DNA from: Acanthamoeba castellanii str. Neff
Lineage: Eukaryota > Discosea > Longamoebia > Acanthamoebidae
Length of the DNA stretch: 58,688 bases
NCBI RefSeq assembly: GCF_000313135.1
Contig: NW_004457323.1
Span: 666,965-725,652 of the forward strand
Direction of reading: 5' to 3'
Shown here: positions 49,088 through 58,688 of the stretch, in pieces
Position numbering within the stretch: the stretch's first letter is position 1
Layout of the letters: every line of letters starts with the position of its first letter
Position numbers and translations under genes: made by a program
Notes under the pieces: model-generated
The model's input: the letters and a program-made list of their open reading frames with translations, nothing else
Told to the model about the DNA's origin: nothing
The model's database searches: none

Positions 49088-51522
49088 TTACAGGTGTCTA
49101 AATATTTCTTGAAGGGTGGGTGGGGGAACTCCAGTGTTGGCGTTAAAGTCAAAGCCACAAGCTAAAACAGACCCCATTGGAACAGTGCTTTCTGAGCCAT
49201 GGTCAGTCCAGCGTCCATTAGCGAAGTTCCACCAGTGGACATGGAGCCTCTTACGGAGAACGCTGATGATCTTGCATATCCAAAAGTCCTGAGTGTCTTC
49301 ATCAGCATCAGCCCAGACAGCAACCCACTGACCAGGAGCAAAGTTGAAACGTTGGACTTGGGGTGTAGTCCATGTGTGGACAACCTTGACCCTGGTTTGG
49401 AGACGGAACAATGGACCATCAAGGAGAGGATTAGTGATGGGGTGAGCTGTGAGTCCATCAAAAATCAAGTTATCGCAGGTGGGTTGGGAGCTTGAAACAA
49501 GAGCCTCATGTGCTTCAAAGATATCAGCCCACTCACTAAGCTCAGACTCAAGGAACAGTGGAGCACAGCAGTTGTCAGCCAACTCAGTAAGCACTTCAGG
49601 CGGAAATTGCTGAGGCGGGATAGTGAAAGGTGCTCCTGATGTGGTTTGTGTAAGTTGTGATATCTTTTGGTAGGGTGTGTGCAACATAGTGAGGAGCAAA
49701 CCAGTCGGAATGGATGTGAGAAGCTGGTATGGCTCAGAGTAGGCTCCTTGGGTGTGGTAGGCTTTGTCCCGGATCACTGGTTTGCCTGAAGCATCACGGA
49801 AAAAATGGAAAACATGGGGGGTGGAGTGACCAGTCAGGCCATGCATGTGATTTCCAAGCCAGCTCTTCCAGTCCCAAACAGTTTCAAGGGTGTGCAGGGA
49901 AGGAGCTGGGCCGGTGGATCGGTAAGCCTGCTCAAGAAAACCAGAAAGTTGACTGAAATTTGAAGATGAAGTTAGGAAGGTGAACAAAAAGGGGCAATCA
50001 TTAATGCTTACAGAAAAAACCGATGTGCATCGGGGTAATGAGTCGACAAATAAAAAACCCGATGCGCATCGGGAAAACAATCAAGACAAAAAAAGAGTGA
50101 TGACCATTACCTTGGGGTGTGAATGGAAGAGGTATGGAACTTTGTCTGAGCAGTGGAGAAGAGCTGGTCGATGTCTTCATGTGTATGCCCAACCAACAGA
50201 AAGCTCAGGTAGACCTCTTGGAACATATCCAGGCTGACCAGGAGACTGAGGAAGGCAAGCATGAAGACATTCTTGTTCTCAGCAGCACAATTGTCAGCCT
50301 GCAGGTAGAGGATAGAAGGGCGAGTGTTGGAGGCGGTGTTAGTCAAAATGCGAGTTCGGATGTGGTGAAAGAGTGTGGAGATGACAAGGTTAGCATCTTT
50401 TGGCCAAAAGGGCTGAGGGTGTAGAAAGAGGTGTTTGCCATGGCTGTGGTCAATGAGACCACCAAGAACCATGGTGAACCGGTTGCCAAAGTGCATCCAG
50501 GCCTTTGGCACAGGAGTGTGGGTGGGGAGAGGGAGTGGGTTGGAGTAGTCAATGATCAGGCTCATGTAAAGACTTGGTTGACTTGTTGCTTGGTGGCATC
50601 GGTCCTTGTAACTGAGGCGTTCTGCAGAAGAAAGTGCAAGGTGGTGAGTCCGTGCACTTGCAAACTGTGCTGCCTCAAGAGGGCTTTTGGCTCTCAAGCG
50701 TTGCTGTGCAAAGTCAATGCAAGCAGAGCACTTGCCAAGGCGTGAGTTCTTAGGCAACTTCACATAGGCAAAGTGGGAAGCAATGTGTTTGAGCATAGCA
50801 GAATAGGTGAGCACAGGAACAGTTGAGGGATGAGCATTGGCACACATAGAGTGCACTTCTCGCCAAGTCAAAGAAATAGGTAAGTGGATGGTGGCATCAG
50901 GAAGGCGATCTCCAATAACATCAAAGAAAGTGGTTAGCCATAAGTGGGTATTTGAGGTGGCATTTGAGGGATGTTGCTGTCCAGTGGTGTTGTGTATTGG
51001 GACACACCCACCAGAAATGAAAATCTGTTTAGCAGAACGCCACTTCTTCCTGCTGAAACCATGCACCTTGTAGAGCAGCAATGTGAGGTGGGATAACAAA
51101 TGTAAGGCCGCAATAAAAAGGGTTGGCACCTTTTGGAAAGCATTCAAACACACTGGAGAACCATTGAGTCGCAACTTGAAGTGGCACTCAGGTAGTGTTG
51201 AGACACAGCTGGCTGACATGATGTTGATGATGTAGGTGGTGCGATCGCGTTCATTGAGATCTGCAAAGGGTTGTGTGATGTTGAGAATGTCAGCAAAGGA
51301 GAAGTTATCAAGGCATTTCTTACGACAACAGAATGATGCAAGAACAGTATTGATGTGATCATTGCTGACAAGCAGGCGACGCTTTTTGGGGATCCGCTCT
51401 TCAGCAGTTCAGAGAACTCACTTCCTTGGAGTATGAGCTGTGGCTCATAAGGACTGGCCGAAGATTGGGGATAGTAGGGTAGAGGCGAGGACCTCTGTGT
51501 TGGTGGGGAGAGAGTGGCTCAT
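49088..51522 (-). CDS. Transposase-like protein (QADN...ENKN / GHTHEDIDQ family)
   Basis: A multi-exon gene. The likely start is MSHSLPTNTEV at 51522, though splicing of the first exons is unresolved. An NLS-like IPKKRR (about 51390) precedes a CCRKKCLDNFSFADIL zinc/Cys block. After an intron (FQK|VHGFSRKKW) come CSACIDF, MSLIIDYSNPLPLPTHTP (first Asp), HGKHLFLHPQPFW, SILYLQADNCAAENKNVFML (second Asp) and SFLLVGHTHEDIDQLFS (acidic third position). This layout fits an RNase-H/DDE fold of the widespread 'ENKN...HTHEDID' proteins (DUF7869 as I recall). The C-terminal part has PGQWVAVWADADEDTQDFWI, CKIISV, resembling a BAH/Tudor-like module, and ends IFRHL with TAA at 49088-49090. Inferred to mobilise the element. 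Confidence 0.75.
50014..50073 (-). repeat. Two palindrome/T-run units in the transposase intron
   Basis: Read with the gene: CCCGATGCGCATCGGG, then TTTTTTATTTGTCGAC, then a second palindrome CCCGATGCACATCGG and another T-run. The intron runs from GTAATGG (about 50105) to TTTCAG (about 49955). Confidence 0.92.
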
Positions 51523-51745
51523 TGAGGTGGAGAACAACTGAATGACACTGGAGAGGTATTTAAACATTTGGTGTGATACCTCCGATTCCCAACGGCCACA
51601 TAACGGATAGATGTGGTTTTTCTGGATTGGTGAACTTTGTGTTTCTGGAACTCCAGACCAATGAGCTCACAACTAATAACAGTGGAGTTGAGGAAAATAC
51701 AGGACAACTTTAAACACCCGACACCATCGGGAAACAGGACAACAA

Positions 51746-51881
51746 AATAAAACCGATGCGCATCGGGATAAGAGTCGACAAATAAAAAACCCGATGCGCA
51801 TCGGGAAGCAAGTCGACAAATAAAAAACCCGATGCGCATCGAGAAGCAAGTTGACAAATAACAAACCCGATGCGCCTCGGG
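51746..51881 (-). repeat. Four palindrome/T-run units upstream of the transposase gene
   Basis: Four units with cores GATGCGCATC (one GATGCGCCTC on the plus strand). They are oriented so that the T-run follows the palindrome in the transposase sense, and sit between the transposase start and the divergent promoter, probably in its 5' leader or first intron. Confidence 0.9.
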
Positions 51882-51983
51882 AAGATCTCAAAGCTCTCCA
51901 GACCACATGAAATTTCGCCACCTGTTTCCTGTTCCTCCAATTAGAATTTAATGCGGACAGCTTTTTTGTAGACCTGCACTACC

Positions 51984-51990
51984 TATAAAA
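51984..51990 (+). promoter_or_regulatory. TATA box of accessory gene
   Basis: TATAAAA lies 64 bp before the accessory gene ATG at 52054, in the gap between the divergent genes. This region is deleted in the decayed copy. Confidence 0.6.
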
Positions 51991-52053
51991 CGTCGAACAA
52001 CCTGTTTTGATCATTTTGTTGTACCACCCACGTTCAACACACACTTCCTTTCA

Positions 52054-55000
52054 ATGTCTTCTCGCCAAGCTGCCTCCGGACTTCCCAACTTCTCGGCCAT
52101 GTCGGCCACCGAGCTTCTAGCAAGCTCCCGTAATGCCCTAGCGAAGGTGCACCAGCAACCCAACACCAAGGTTATCACCAAGGCGTACATCGACGGGTTG
52201 CTGCAGGCGCGGGGCCAAGACACTGGCTCCACGAAGCAGCAGTCTCTCAAACTGCTAACGCAGTGTACGCCAACGATAGCAGAGGAGGGAGCAAAAGAGC
52301 CGATGGACGTGGAAGAGGAGGAGGAGGAGAGGAAGGAAAAGGAGGCAGAGGAGGAGGAAGAGCAGGAGAAGGAGCTGGAGGAGGAGGAGGAGGAGGAGAA
52401 GCAGGGGGAGGAGCAGAAGGAGGAGGAGAAGGGGGTGGAGCTGGAGGAGGACATAGTGGAGGAGGAGAAAGAGGAGGAGAAGGGAGAGGAGGAGCAGGAG
52501 GAGGAGTTGGAGGTGAAGGAGCTGGAGGAGGAGGAGCACCAAGCGCCGCCAAGGAAGCGCAAGCTGGTAGAGGAAGAGCGCAAGGAGAGGAAACGCGCAC
52601 GCCCAGAGGTGATTGACGTGGACAAGGAGATGGAGGCGGAGGAGATCAAGACCAAGCCTCACAAGCAGCCGGTGGTGCACCAGTACTCCGCAGGCAACAC
52701 CGAAGAGCAACGCAAGGAGGCCGCCAGACTACTTGCCCTGCCCGACCTGGAGCTAGGTATGTACACTTTGTGTGTTTTTACTGTTCACCACACTGACAAG
52801 TTTCAAACCGGTGCGCATCGGTTTTTTTATTTGTGGACTCCTTTCCCAATGCGCATCGGGTTTTTTATTTGTGGACTCTTTTCCCGATGCGCATCGGTTT
52901 TTTTATTTGTGGACTCTTTTCCCGATGCGCATCGGGTTTTTTATTTGTCGACTCTTTTCCCGATGCGCATCGGGTTTTTTATTTGTCGACTCTTTTCCCA
53001 ATGCGCATCAGGTTTTTTATTTGTCGACTCTTTTCCCAATGCGCATCGGGTTTTTATTTGTTGACTCTTTTCCTGATGCGCATCGGTTTTTTATTTGTTG
53101 ACTCTTTTCCCAATGCGCATCGGGTTTTATTTTCGACCTGTGAGAACCATGTTCTCTAACAGTTTGTGTTGCTTACCTCAACCTTACTATTCAGAAACGA
53201 AAATTCATACGCTCCCGAATTTCCAATCGCTTCAGTCCAACCCCAACATCGTCAGCGCCAGCCTTCGGGTGACCCGCAACGACCAAGCAATTCGCCAGCA
53301 GAAGGAGCAGCTCGATTGCATCGACCCTTCAACTTTGCACCGTACCTGGGTTCAACCCACATCACGCCACCTTGACGTTCGGAACTGCACCATCTTTGGT
53401 ACAACTCCTCTTTTCGTTCTGGCAATGTGTAGATGCTTTCACTTGCTAACCGCCTGCACTGCCATCAGAACGGCATCGCCCAGTGACAGTTCCAGGAATT
53501 CGTCACTTGCTGCAGTCTGTTGTGGATGGAGGGTGTCTCACAACCAAGCCCTTCATTGTTAGATTTCTCAATGAAGATGAGCGCCTTGACCGAAACAACG
53601 TCGATGAGTTTGGTATTACTTCCCACACCACTTCGTTTTAGCTGCACTCATGGCCATTCAGTTTTTAGGCTATTCGCAATTCCCGATGCGCATCGGTTTT
53701 TTTGGGTACTAACTTTTAACCTTCCAGAGGCCGTCGATTGTAACCACAGAGTTGTGGTCTGGAACCTCATCGAGCACTGGCAGTGGGAGAATGTCTACGA
53801 AGTTGTGCCAGCAGCTGCAGGGATGGAACTCAGCTGGATCATCCTCAACCGCATCTCCGGCTTCGAGAACTACATCAACTCGGCGGGCTCAGTCGTCCTG
53901 AATGCTTTCGAGAAGGCCCTGAACTACTACACCCTCGGCCAAAACCCACTCTTCCAGATCACACGTGGCAAAAAAACTGTTACCGACTACAATGCTCTCG
54001 CTGAGCACCTGGTATGTCCACCACCTTCGTATTTCAAACCATTACTCATCACCCCACACCTCACAGAAAACGCTCAAGGGTCATGCTGCACCAAAGCCCA
54101 CCACTCTGCAGAAGTACTCGACTACCTTAAGGGCCCTGTTCCATGCTCCAGGAGTGGTGGAGTATGTTATTTCTACTCTAACTCTTCACCTTTGTTTTGA
54201 GTCCTCACTAACTGTTCCCCTTTCCAGTCTTATCAAGGAACTCAATCGCCTCGTTCCAGAGGGTCAGGTGTTCATCTCCCTTGACAACCTCAACTCTGGT
54301 GCCTTCAGGGAATTGAGTGCCAACGACATGATCGCTGTGCTTCGTCATTATAAGCGCTATCAACACCAAGCCCCTTCCAAGAGTATGTCCTTTCTTTTTA
54401 GTTCTTTTGTTCTTCTCCCCACAAGTCTAACTACTTCCCTCTTGCCAGAGAACTTCTGGTCGCTAATCACCAACCACTGGAGCATGATCAAAAGGCAGAT
54501 GGAGGCCTTTCGTCAGGCCGTTCATGCAGCCACGGAGGCTGACTGCTGCTGCGAAGATCCTGAGGAGCTTCGCCACATCTGGGACCGGATCTGCGTTGCG
54601 GAATACATCGCGCCGCGCGGTAAAAACATTGAGATCGAGCAGCCCCACAGCATCACCTCCGAAGTTGTCGACACGTTCCACAAGCACCTGTTCCAGTCGA
54701 AACTTCTCAGCGATGAGGCAGAGGAGACCACACCTCGCCAGTTACGAGGGGAGATTGCACGTGCCACCGCAGCTTCTCGAGCAGAGGAGGCATCCCTTGC
54801 CTCAACGTCCACAAGCGAACAGCGCCGGCGTCTTTCTGCGTTGGCCAAGGGGAAAATGGTATAAATCAACTCCTTCCTGTTCCAATTCACACCCCATTAC
54901 TTTCACTTACACCACTATTATCTGACTTCAGCCCGCGGTACCCACTGCCGCTGAAGCTTCTGGCACCACTCCGACCACCCCAACCAGTACGTTTTCATTT

Positions 55001-56133
55001 TGCTGGTAAAGTTCCAAGCTCACCACATGCTTGTTCTTTACAGCTACCAAGAAACGTGGCAAGGGTAAGGCTGAAGAGGAAAAGTCGCCATCTACCATCA
55101 AGCACAAGGCAGAGCTTGCTCTCCAGAAAAAGTATCTCCCCCAATTCACTGAGCCGCTCACCAAGCTTCTTGGCCAACCAACGCAATTCCATGAATGGCC
55201 GGTGCGTTTATCGGCCCGCATTGCTTTCCTGATGCGCATCGGTTTTTTATTTGTCGACACTTTTCCCGATGCGCATCGGTTTTTCACTTATTCCTGTTGT
55301 CCACTGGTTTTTTTCTTCCACAGGTGTTGATCTACATGCATGACTTTACCATCCACAGTGTGGACATTCCTCTCAACATCGACGATGCAGCAACTCGCCT
55401 ATCGAAGTCTTACGGCGTCGGATTCTACATCTCCTCATCTCCCTCCAACATCGCCAACGCCATCACCTCACTCGAGTCACACTCCACCCTCCAGGTCTTC
55501 CGCCTACTCCACTTCTACTACAGCTCCCCAACTTACTCCAGCTCCATGCCCACCTCTGAACCTCTCATCAGTGGCTTCGATGTTCTCATCTTCAGCCACA
55601 AGAGGGTTAACATGTCCGCCATCTGGCATCCTCTGGCCAGCGACACCATCCCCAAACCCTTCTGCTATCTGCACCACATCCCCATCCCACACCCAACGCG
55701 TGAGGTTGTCCGCTCTGCTCCTGCTTTCCTCACTGCTCAATCATCGGACCGCACCCCGCTTCACATCGGCCTCTACAGCTTCCTCATCCAGAGCTTAGAG
55801 CTTCCCAATCCTTCTCCCCACCCCATCACATCGCCCACCACCCCCTACCACATTCTCTATGAGGCAAATCCCACCTACTACCTCTCCTTCTGTGCTGCCC
55901 TTTACTCCAGCTTTGTCTGCCTCTCCTCTACCCCCATAGCAGAGGGCAACATCTCCTCTCTCGGCAACTGGCTCCTCACCTTCCACTCTAAATTCCTGGA
56001 GGAGTCAGATCTCACAGCCATCACTTCCTTCCTACAAGGCCTAACTTCACATCCTGCCCTTGCCCCTCTCACACCCAAGACCAGCTCCTCCTCCTCTTCC
56101 GGTCCACAGAAAGTGCGGAAGTCCATTGGCTAA
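52054..56133 (+). CDS. Transposon accessory gene: Lys/Glu-rich nuclear-type protein, about 10 exons
   Basis: Exon 1 (MSSRQAASGLPNFSAMSATE) contains a 120-residue run of Glu/Lys with few other residues, then NLS-like RKRKLVEEERKERKRARPEV. Later exons encode a folded part: VPGIRHLLQSVVDGGCLTTK, WQWENVYEVVPAAAGMELSW, FISLDNLNSGAFRELSANDM and ENFWSLITNHWSMIKRQMEA. After these come KKRGKGKAEEEKSP with KKYLPQFTEPLTKLLGQPTQ, and a final large exon (about 55324-56133) with YMHDFTIHSVDIPLNIDDAA and KVRKSIG before TAA at 56131-56133. GT-AG introns join all blocks in frame, so the gene appears intact. No known domain is recognised. Pairing with the transposase and nuclear signals suggest a DNA- or chromatin-binding partner needed for mobility. 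Confidence 0.7.
52807..53132 (+). repeat. Nine-unit palindrome/T-run array in accessory intron 1
   Basis: Nine units of about 38-40 bp: a 14-16-bp palindrome (best form CCCGATGCGCATCGGG), TTTTTTATTTGTCGAC (or GTGGAC) and CTCTTTTC. The whole array lies inside the intron from GTATGTAC (about 52757) to TTCAG (about 53198). All units have the same orientation, sense to the gene. Confidence 0.95.
53684..53703 (+). repeat. Single palindrome/T-run unit in an accessory intron
   Basis: CCCGATGCGCATCGG followed by TTTTTTT. It lies in the intron between EFG and EAVDCNHR, just before the branch-point-like TACTAAC and the splice acceptor CCTTCCAG. Confidence 0.9.
55227..55280 (+). repeat. Two palindrome/T-run units in the last accessory intron
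   Basis: CCTGATGCGCATCGG-TTTTTTATTTGTCGACA and CCCGATGCGCATCGG-TTTTTC. They lie between HEWP|GTGCG (about 55200) and the acceptor CCACAG (about 55323). Confidence 0.9.
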
Positions 56134-56368
56134 TGTTTCCCTCCACTCTGTTCTGTTCCTCATTCCAACAAAATACATTTGCCCTTTTTTACACTTATGC
56201 CTTGAAATTCTTCATTGGCCCCATCTGCTTTTACCATGACCTACACCATTTTTCCCTGTTTTGCCACTCTCTGTACATAATTTGGCAAAACCACTCACAC
56301 ACCATGTTCACAAAAGTACTGCTTTCGCTGCACATACACATATATCACTTGTACAGATTTTACTTAAC
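56134..56368. other. 3' region of the transposon
   Basis: AT-rich 3' flank of the accessory gene. 56292-56368 is shared with the detached end at 5478-5554. No gene. Confidence 0.6.
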
Positions 56369-56406
56369 AAAAGGTGCCACTGGCACCTTTTTCCGGACAC
56401 AGTGTT
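56369..56406 (-). repeat. Right terminal inverted repeat
   Basis: Plus strand reads AAAAGGTGCCACTGGCACC, then TTTTTCCGGACACAGTGTT. It is the complement of 48974-49011 with few mismatches. Confidence 0.92.
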
Positions 56407-57987
56407 GGCAGGACATCATCTCCATTGCAACCACCACCACCAATGATGATGATGACACTGATGACTTGACCATGATGTGGCGTGGCCACCATATGGAGTC
56501 AACGTTGATGACTTGGTCTTGAAGCCTTCTGATGTCATCATTGTCCCTTGGTGGTTGGCCAGCAGTGTCACCACCACTGATGTTGACGTCAATGATGATG
56601 ATGATGATGTCTTGGTAGTGGTATGGATGGAGGGGTAGAGAAAGCCAGGAGACTGAGACTAGGTCCTCAAATGGTTCCTGCTGGAGTCTTCCATCCATCT
56701 GTACCATTCCAACCCAGATCTGTCCTGAACTCAAGTCTCCAACAACTATGATGAAACAACATTTGGTGGTGGCTGATGGTATGGATGATGATCACCAATG
56801 GCATCTTGGATCTTGAAGTTTGGCAAGCCCTACCATACAGACAGTTGGTTGGAGGTGAAGAGGACTAAGGAAAAACAACCCATCCTTCCCCACCCCACCC
56901 TTCCAAAACCTTCAGCCTCCTCCTACTCCTTGAGACACCTCCAAAAGTTGTTGACATCCACATGGTCTGGATTTGTGCGCCGTCTTTCAGTTTCTCTGAG
57001 CCAGCCTTCACACCATCCCATGGGCAACTGCATGAATGGGATGCTTGGCCCTGTGGCCCTCTTGGAGCATGTGCAACAAAACAAGAGTTCTCTCCTCAAG
57101 ATCCAACCCTACCACTCACCCTTGGCACTGGTTCCACAAGACACTTGACACAATTAGAGGGCTCATGTCAAAACACAGGCATGCTGGCGACAACAGACCA
57201 GTTTTAGTGCAGACTTTTGCCACTTCACCATTTGAGTTGTGTGTTGTCAATGTTTTGCTTGCATCCACAACAGTTTCCCTTTTCAATCCACACAGCATGC
57301 AGCATGCTGTTGGCCTTGGGGTCAAACTGCATGCTGTTGTGGTGGGGGTGGTCATCTTCCTTTTTGCTCTTACCACAATGACATGTTTTTGTAACTGGGA
57401 CCAAGACTGGCCTGCCATAGGTACAGTTCACAGTTTTTTTTCATTTACAGATCATTGTACAACACTAAGGTGCACCTCTGCGGCCACCCCATGGTGGTGT
57501 TTGTCCATGGCACCAGCACTTCTTCTTCCATGGCCAATGTCTTGGAATTTCTGCAACAAGAGAACCTTGCTTTGCCACAATGCAGTCAACTCTTGTCGTT
57601 GGCACAATGCCTTTCCAGCAAGGGACACTAACCTTAAGGGAGTTTCCACTGCCACCACCACCAAAAGTGATGAAGTTGTCATTGTCATTGGACAATCATT
57701 GGTCTTACATTCCCTTGGTCCTAAAGTGGCTCACAACAATGGCCATGCCATCCACCAAAGGCAGTTGAGGGTGGTCATAGTGGTTCACCCTTTCATTGCC
57801 CAGTTGCTGGATGACCATCAGATAGTGCTGATTGGAACTGTTGCATTCTTGAGCGGCACAGCAGCAGGCACCATGGAATCCCAGCATGCAACCACCAGGG
57901 GCCAGATGGCTCCATAGGTTCTCACCCTCCAGCAGGGGCTTGAAGTGGAGGGGACAGGTGGGGAAGCAACAGCAGTTGTTGAGGAGC
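56407..57987. other. CpG-poor degenerate tract
   Basis: GAT/CAC-type simple patterns (ATGATGATGATGATG near 56593-56608) and TG/CA-rich sequence with almost no CpG. Long open stretches (for example 57036-57917) are hydrophobic and biased but show no conserved motif. They look like methylation-decayed repeat DNA of the type seen at 3.9-5.4 kb. I see no supported gene. Confidence 0.5.
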
Positions 57988-58021
<34 letters not shown>

Positions 58022-58042
58022 GGTTAGGGTTAGGGTTAGGGG
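57988..58042. repeat. Interstitial telomeric repeat (TTAGGG)n
   Basis: About eight TTAGGG units, one with an extra T (TTTAGGG). Unrelated sequence continues beyond it for at least 646 bp, so it is internal. Confidence 0.95.
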
Positions 58043-58688
58043 AGTTTCCTGGACCAATGGCGTGCAAGCAGGATTTTCTGCTATTTTTTCATTGGTTTGT
58101 GCATTTTTGCCCTATTTTCCTATTGGCCGGTTTCTTGTAGACACTCTAGCTTGGCCCCACCTCATCTGTTTGCCTTGAGATGCATACCATCCTGTTCCCC
58201 TGTTCATGCCCTACATGCTCATATGCAACACCCCCTTGTATGTTATACCTGACTATGTTGTTTGCCTTACCCTCACCTGGCACACTTGTCCCCTCTCTTG
58301 GCTTGTTATTTTTGTTTGCCACCATATGCAAATGGCACTTTTATTCCCATAATCATATGAATGCTGAACTTATTTGTGTGTGTGTTGTGTGTGGCATGTG
58401 TGTATGTGGTGTGTGTGTGTGTGTGTCATCTCAATAGTAATATAAGTACTTGTGGGTGGAAACACACAGAACCCCCCACAGGAAAACCCAACTTAAAATG
58501 CATGTCATGGTGCACAACACACACACACACACACACACACATGCACACTCCACACTTCTCTTTCAATTGCACTTGCATGTGCAATTCAAGAAAATGCCCT
58601 TCATCCACAATGGTGTGTGCATGTGTGTGTGTGCCCTTCTTGGTGGTGTGATGCATTGTTCCCTAATTGGGCAGACACAATCATGCCT
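58043..58688. other. Low-complexity subtelomere-like end of window
   Basis: TG-rich (58376-58430) and CA-rich (58515-58541) microsatellites separated by AT/C-rich sequence. No gene seen. Confidence 0.6.

Larger units (their letters stand above)
48974..56406. mobile_element. Complete 7.4-kb TIR DNA transposon with two divergent genes
   Basis: The ends are inverted repeats of about 38 bp: left AACACTGTGTCCGGAAAAAG..., right its complement ending ...GGACACAGTGTT. They are flanked by GGCA on both sides. Each terminus has an inner palindrome (AAAAGGTGCCACTGGCACC on the right, an imperfect version on the left). Inside lie a minus-strand transposase gene and a plus-strand accessory gene that share a central promoter, plus palindrome/T-run repeats. 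CpG is well preserved although the flanks are CpG-poor, so insertion is recent. The end sequence and protein signature do not match a superfamily I can name with confidence; a KDZ-like or DUF7869-type element is the closest idea. Confidence 0.85.

Noticed and set aside
52807..53132. CRISPR-like array
   Set aside because: Spacing is regular, but the sequences between palindromes are the same in every unit, there are no cas genes, and the array sits in a eukaryotic intron.
57036..57917. 293-residue hydrophobic protein
   Set aside because: Biased TG/CA-rich sequence with no motif or intron signals; most likely decayed repeat.

Overview
This window looks like genomic DNA of a free-living amoeba, most probably Acanthamoeba or a close relative. 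The reasons are GC-rich genes with short GT-AG introns, a multi-exon IQ/RhoGEF gene, a secreted serine-beta-lactamase-like gene, TTAGGG-type repeats, and inserted genes resembling those of nucleocytoplasmic large DNA viruses (NCLDV). No database was searched; all assignments are by eye.

Layout. 1-3.9 kb: end of an unknown host gene and a beta-lactamase-like gene. 3.9-10.8 kb: a CpG-poor tract holding a retroelement fragment and a decayed copy of a DNA transposon, which ends inside a cysteine-rich reading frame. 11.5-20.2 kb: viral-like island 1 (intron-poor, tightly packed, virion-type proteins and a monothiol glutaredoxin). 20.4-31.5 kb: a host block with a tRNA-guanine transglycosylase that stops mid-protein at the island edge, a large helical-repeat-like protein and an IQ-DH-PH RhoGEF. 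31.5-37.75 kb: viral-like island 2 (628-aa virion-type protein, a basic/acidic protein, the C-terminal end of an A32-type packaging ATPase, a MYND protein). 37.8-41.15 kb: a tyrosine-recombinase (DIRS/Ngaro-like) retrotransposon. 41.3-47.7 kb: a RING/TRAF-type gene, a Gln-rich Nudix-like protein, an unknown acidic-tailed protein, a secreted protein, a nucleoside hydrolase and an aerolysin-fold gene. 48.97-56.41 kb: a complete copy of the transposon. 56.4-58.7 kb: CpG-poor, TG/CA-rich sequence with an interstitial telomeric tract.

The most interesting system is the 7.4-kb transposon at 48974-56406. It has about 38-bp terminal inverted repeats and two divergent intron-containing genes: one carrying a QADN...ENKN / GHTHEDIDQ signature, and one lysine/glutamate-rich accessory gene. 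Some introns and the leader carry arrays of a palindrome followed by a T-run, always in the sense direction of the host gene. The copy at 5.8-10.8 kb is inverted, deleted and rich in CpG-to-TpG/CpA changes, including a CGA-to-TGA nonsense change. This suggests cytosine-methylation-type decay.

Many viral-like and some host genes carry single-base frameshifts or in-frame stops. This fits decay of endogenous viral DNA, but residual assembly indels cannot be excluded from one sequence.
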